Shown: positions 60,873 through 64,000 of the stretch, one piece after another | Layout of the letters: every line of letters begins with the position of its first letter | Position numbering within the stretch: the stretch's first letter is position 1 | DNA from: Epiperipatus broadwayi | Lineage: Eukaryota > Onychophora > Udeonychophora > Euonychophora > Peripatidae | Length of the DNA stretch: 64,000 nt | NCBI GenBank assembly: GCA_028023455.1 | Contig: JAQFVV010006738.1 | Location: 143,501-207,500 of the forward strand | Direction of reading: 5' to 3' | Made by a program: the position numbers and the translations under genes | Notes under the pieces: model-generated | Told to the model about the DNA's origin: nothing | What the model saw: the letters and a program-made list of their open reading frames with translations, nothing else | The model's database searches: none

Positions 60873-61250
60873 TATATTATATTTTTTTGTCCATAACATT
60901 TTCAAAAATTGATCTACTTGTGAACACTCAAAGAATTAGTCCATGAGATGATTAACTATTAAAAGTATACCTATGTTACAATTAGGAATTATTCGTAAAG
61001 TCTAGAGTTCAAATATGAATAGCATTTTAAGAGTACAATATTGAGAAATCCTATTTGTGGTATTAATATGGAGATTTTACATGATACATTATATTTTTTG
61101 CCCATGGCATTTCCAAAAATTGACCTACTTGTGAAAACTCAAAAGAATTAGTCTGTGAGATGATTAACTATTAAATTTGTAAAGTCTAGAGTTCAAATAC
61201 AAATAGCATTGTAAGAGTACAATATTGAGAAGTCCAATTTGCAGTAGATA
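60873..61250. repeat. ~210 bp repeat unit, copies 2 and 3 in tandem
   Basis: Copies 2 (60873-61078) and 3 (61081-61250) are head to tail. Copy 3 is missing about 30 bp (near ATTAACTATTAAA). Confidence 0.75.
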
Positions 61251-61737
61251 AGTTGAGGAATAGGAAAACACTTGATATAACATAAAATAGGGTCTAAATC
61301 GAATCTACTGTTCAGATCTCCAAAATGGCCTCGAATATCTTTACAGGTGAGCAATTTAAAATACTTTGGTAGAATTATGGAGAACAAGAAAAAACAAGCT
61401 TTGATAAGTCTGCTGAAATCCATTCTAATCCATAATGAGAAGCCACATGAGCAGTAAAAGGCCAACACCAACAATAACAACATTGGAAATAATAGAAAAT
61501 AAATAAGATCACCTGCAATTATAATCATTAGGCCAAACTGCAGCTTACTTTGCAATAATCCATGGATAAAATCATGTATAAAAATAATGCTAAAAAAACG
61601 CTATAAACAACATTATTTTTTTTTTGTGAATGAGGAAAGCCAATGTCAGAAATAATCCCCACAGCACTCTCATCCCAGTTCTCACCCTCAAAAAAACTAG
61701 GATTTAGGCTCCCTTTTTGACAGCCAGACCCCCTCAC
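61193..61737 (-). other. Minus-strand open frames of unknown nature
   Basis: Two overlapping minus-strand frames (61528-61737, 69 codons; 61193-61555, 120 codons). The longer has a very hydrophobic stretch (near residues 10-38) and a second near 50-62, then a hydrophilic tail with DLNSRFDLDP. Its end overlaps copy 3 of the 210 bp repeat. Base composition here is less AT-rich than the surroundings. I recognise no family. It may be chance, a repeat-derived frame, or an exon. Confidence 0.2.
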
Positions 61738-61739
61738 TC

Positions 61740-63273
61740 ACTCAGAAAAACTGAGTGAAACAAAGAATTTTCATTAAAAGGTAAAATTACTGTAGAAACC
61801 TTTTGAAATTTCAATGGCTGCCATATAATTTGCACAGCATTTTTATAAAGGTTGAATTTTTTTTTTCTTGTGATAACTTGTTGACATACTTATACATTAA
61901 AATAAAATAATCCACACATTAACCATAATAAGTGTTTATTTTTATCATATACCCCAAGAAAATATTAAATGTAATATATATGTTGTAATTAATGTGATTG
62001 TAAATACACCCAAACATACATTTGGGTACCACTTGATGAATGTTAATGTGTAAACCAATATTGTGTTTCCATGAATCATAATTTATGCTTCTATTATTTT
62101 GAAACTATATAAATAAAAATACGTAATTGGCTTGTGTGTGTGTGTTTTAAACTTTATAAGAAGTTTGAAGTGATCCACTGGAATGAGTTTGTTTGATTTC
62201 TAACTACAGCTTTTGCCACTCTATCACTGAATTAATCTATGGAGGCCAAAGTTACCATAAGTATATATATACATATATATGGGGGGTATGAAGAATTATG
62301 GGACAAAATCTTTTTACATTTTTATTTTGTTTTTGTTTATTTATGGAAGAATCATCGTCACTTCTTATACTCATTGCCTACATTATATTTCAGTATCCTT
62401 TCAACAGTAATCAAACTAAGTCCTTGGTTATATAATGCAGATTTCAGAGAATAACTCTCCAATTACTACAATAATAAATAAACAAAGGGTTTATGACCCA
62501 GAATAAAATGCATATTCAATACATAAACTTAATGTAATAATGATTTAATATTATACTTAATATGCTATCAACAATAAAATTTAAACAGACATCTTGGTAA
62601 AAGTAAATTATCACTAAATTAATAGAAAAAATGACTAATTAAAATTATTTTATCAAATAGCATTGGTAAAGTTTGTGTGATCTGTTTTTTTTATTTCATA
62701 AAATAAAGTGTAATTTACACAATTGTGGATAAAAATAGATTAATTTCATGGGTAAAATTTGTGGGATAATAATGATAAGCCCAAAGATTATATAAAAAGG
62801 AAAGGATATCTATATATGCTATTTATTTCAAGGTATATATCATGATGTTAGTGAAATGGTGTCTTCTACACTTTGATTATTACATCAAATGAATGTATTG
62901 TAGCTACATTGCTGTATTGGAAATAATATTTAGTAACATGCTCCCTAGATATAGAATTATTTAACTAATGGAGAAATAATATTTAACCTTCTCATATTTT
63001 TTATAAGAATAATATGCATTGTATAAATAATTTCTTCATTACATAATAATATGATAATTTTCATGTGTTTTAAACATAATTTTAATATTTGAAATGTATA
63101 ATTTATAAATGCTTGTAAAGGAGAGAGAAAATTATAAAATCAGATAAATATTTTTTTTGTTTTTTTCTCCTTAATAATTTTATCTAATTACTTGCACATT
63201 TTGATTTTGAAAAGCACTAAGAATTTTTTTTTTCTCTTCAGTAAATTATTTAATAAATTTAATTTTAACATTA
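61740..63273. other. AT-rich non-coding DNA
   Basis: No supported feature. Confidence 0.5.
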
Positions 63274-63287
63274 AGAGAGATAAAGTA

Positions 63288-63394
63288 GTCTTGCATTGGT
63301 GGTCGAGAGGTCAGCGCGACTGCCTTGCACTTGCAGGCAGTTGCCCGGGTTGCGGGTTCACGTCCCGGCCGATGCTATGACACTTAAAAAAAAG
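63288..63394 (+). mobile_element. Short tRNA-derived SINE, copy 4 (best preserved)
   Basis: This 107 bp unit starts GTCTTGCATTGGTGGTCGAG. It has an A-box region TGGTCGAGAGGTCAG, an anticodon-arm-like CTGCCTTGCACTTGCAGGCAG, a T arm with B box GCGGGTTCACGTCCCGG, and the family tail GATGCTATGACACTT plus an A run. Perfect 14 bp TSDs AGAGAGATAAAGTA flank it (63274-63287 and 63395-63408). CpG-rich, high-GC content and little decay suggest the youngest of the four copies. Confidence 0.9.
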
Positions 63395-63408
63395 AGAGAG
63401 ATAAAGTA

Positions 63409-64000
63409 AATAAAAGTTTATATTTGTAAATTGTTTTTTTTTTTAATGAAAGACCTTTCAACAATTTTATAAACTTGGTTTTTAAAAAGAAAATTATTTT
63501 ATTCTTTATCACTCTCCCAAAAAGAAAAAAGGCTGTGTAATGATTAACTTGTTTTTGTTTTGTTTGTTTTTTTTGGAAAGAAAAATGAATATTTTTAATT
63601 AAATAAAAATTTCAAAAAATTTATGATTCTAATTTAGGTTTTTGACTTGTTTTCCAATTTCAATATTAAAGGTGAAAAATAGTTAAACAGTTGTGTTTGT
63701 AAAAATTGACCTAATTGGTTTTTATTAAATTTTATCAGATTGGAAACAGGAGTGTGATTTGTGGGATGTTTGTTTCAAAATTATGTGTGTGGGTTAATCA
63801 TAAAATTTCATTGTCTTGTAAGATGTAAGTCTTGGTCCTTGGTTCATTTGTTGAGGAGAGAAGTCATTCCTGACTTTGTTGCTAAAGAAGAAAAAGTCGA
63901 ATTCTTAACCTAATTATTTCTGAGACAACAGAAGTGTTATACCATCCTAAGTGAGCTAGCTAGTGGCTGGGCATTCATTAATATGCTATTATTGCTATTC
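63409..64000. other. AT-rich non-coding DNA
   Basis: T- and A-rich runs only. Nothing recognisable. Confidence 0.5.

Noticed and set aside
63288-63394. Functional tRNA gene
   Set aside because: The head has A- and B-box-like parts, but no clean seven-base acceptor pairing. It has an A tail and flanking TSDs and belongs to a dispersed family, so it is a SINE.

Overview
This 64 kb window looks like AT-rich nuclear DNA from an invertebrate animal. It has long low-complexity AT stretches, large microsatellites (TTA, TA, GATA/GATG), tRNA-derived SINEs, and broken non-LTR, LTR and Penelope-like retroelements. The mixture (an RTE with endonuclease, an R1/Jockey/I-like two-ORF LINE that ends without poly(A), Ty3/Gypsy, two Penelope-like lineages, hAT-type MITEs) fits arthropods or other invertebrates. 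I cannot name the species. I found no convincing host gene exon, no functional tRNA or rRNA gene, and nothing prokaryotic.

Layout. 0-11.9 kb is AT-rich and mostly featureless, apart from a 2.3 kb element with ~140 bp inverted ends (741-3052) and a 103 bp SINE with 15 bp target-site duplications (TSDs) at 3.75 kb. From 11.95 to 22.03 kb there is a nested structure. A large inverted-repeat element, whose middle carries a short PIF/Harbinger-like peptide, has been split by a full-length 6.28 kb LINE on the minus strand (12584-18866, 13 bp TSDs). A ~210 bp TTA array follows. From 23.1 to 26.3 kb there are tandem and inverted repeats of unknown type. From 26.5 to 34.7 kb lies a retroelement graveyard: a Ty3/Gypsy pol whose integrase stops at a TA tract, an inverted Penelope-type end repeat, a second Gypsy remnant (gag coiled coil, pol end, polypurine tract, LTR start), and a truncated Penelope-like RT.

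34.7-43 kb is AT-rich with a few diverged tandem repeats. From 43.2 to 48.9 kb two ~1.5 kb direct repeats flank a gag-like remnant, probably the LTRs of a Gypsy-like element that has lost pol. The left repeat was later hit by a 295 bp foldback element and by a 753 bp 5'-truncated LINE. The right repeat preserves both empty sites. A nearly full-length RTE retrotransposon (50.0-52.9 kb) has a mutated RT catalytic site. It is followed by a 392 bp hAT-type MITE with a perfect 8 bp TSD, another SINE, and a nested foldback element (54.2-55.0 kb).

The best-preserved element is a Penelope-like retroelement at 55066-57693, with RT and a C-terminal GIY-YIG endonuclease. It has one in-frame TGA in ~780 codons and perfect 13 bp TSDs. 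Its 5' end is an inverted copy of its own 3' end, including the last codons of its ORF. That arm contains a hammerhead-like fold. The right flank holds a ~490 bp GATA/GATG satellite, a 1.8 kb element with ~55 bp inverted termini (59.09-60.87 kb) inside a ~210 bp tandem repeat, and a fourth SINE at 63.3 kb with 14 bp TSDs.

No gene set acts together here. The window is a stratified record of insertions whose relative order can be read from nesting, TSDs and paralogous empty sites.
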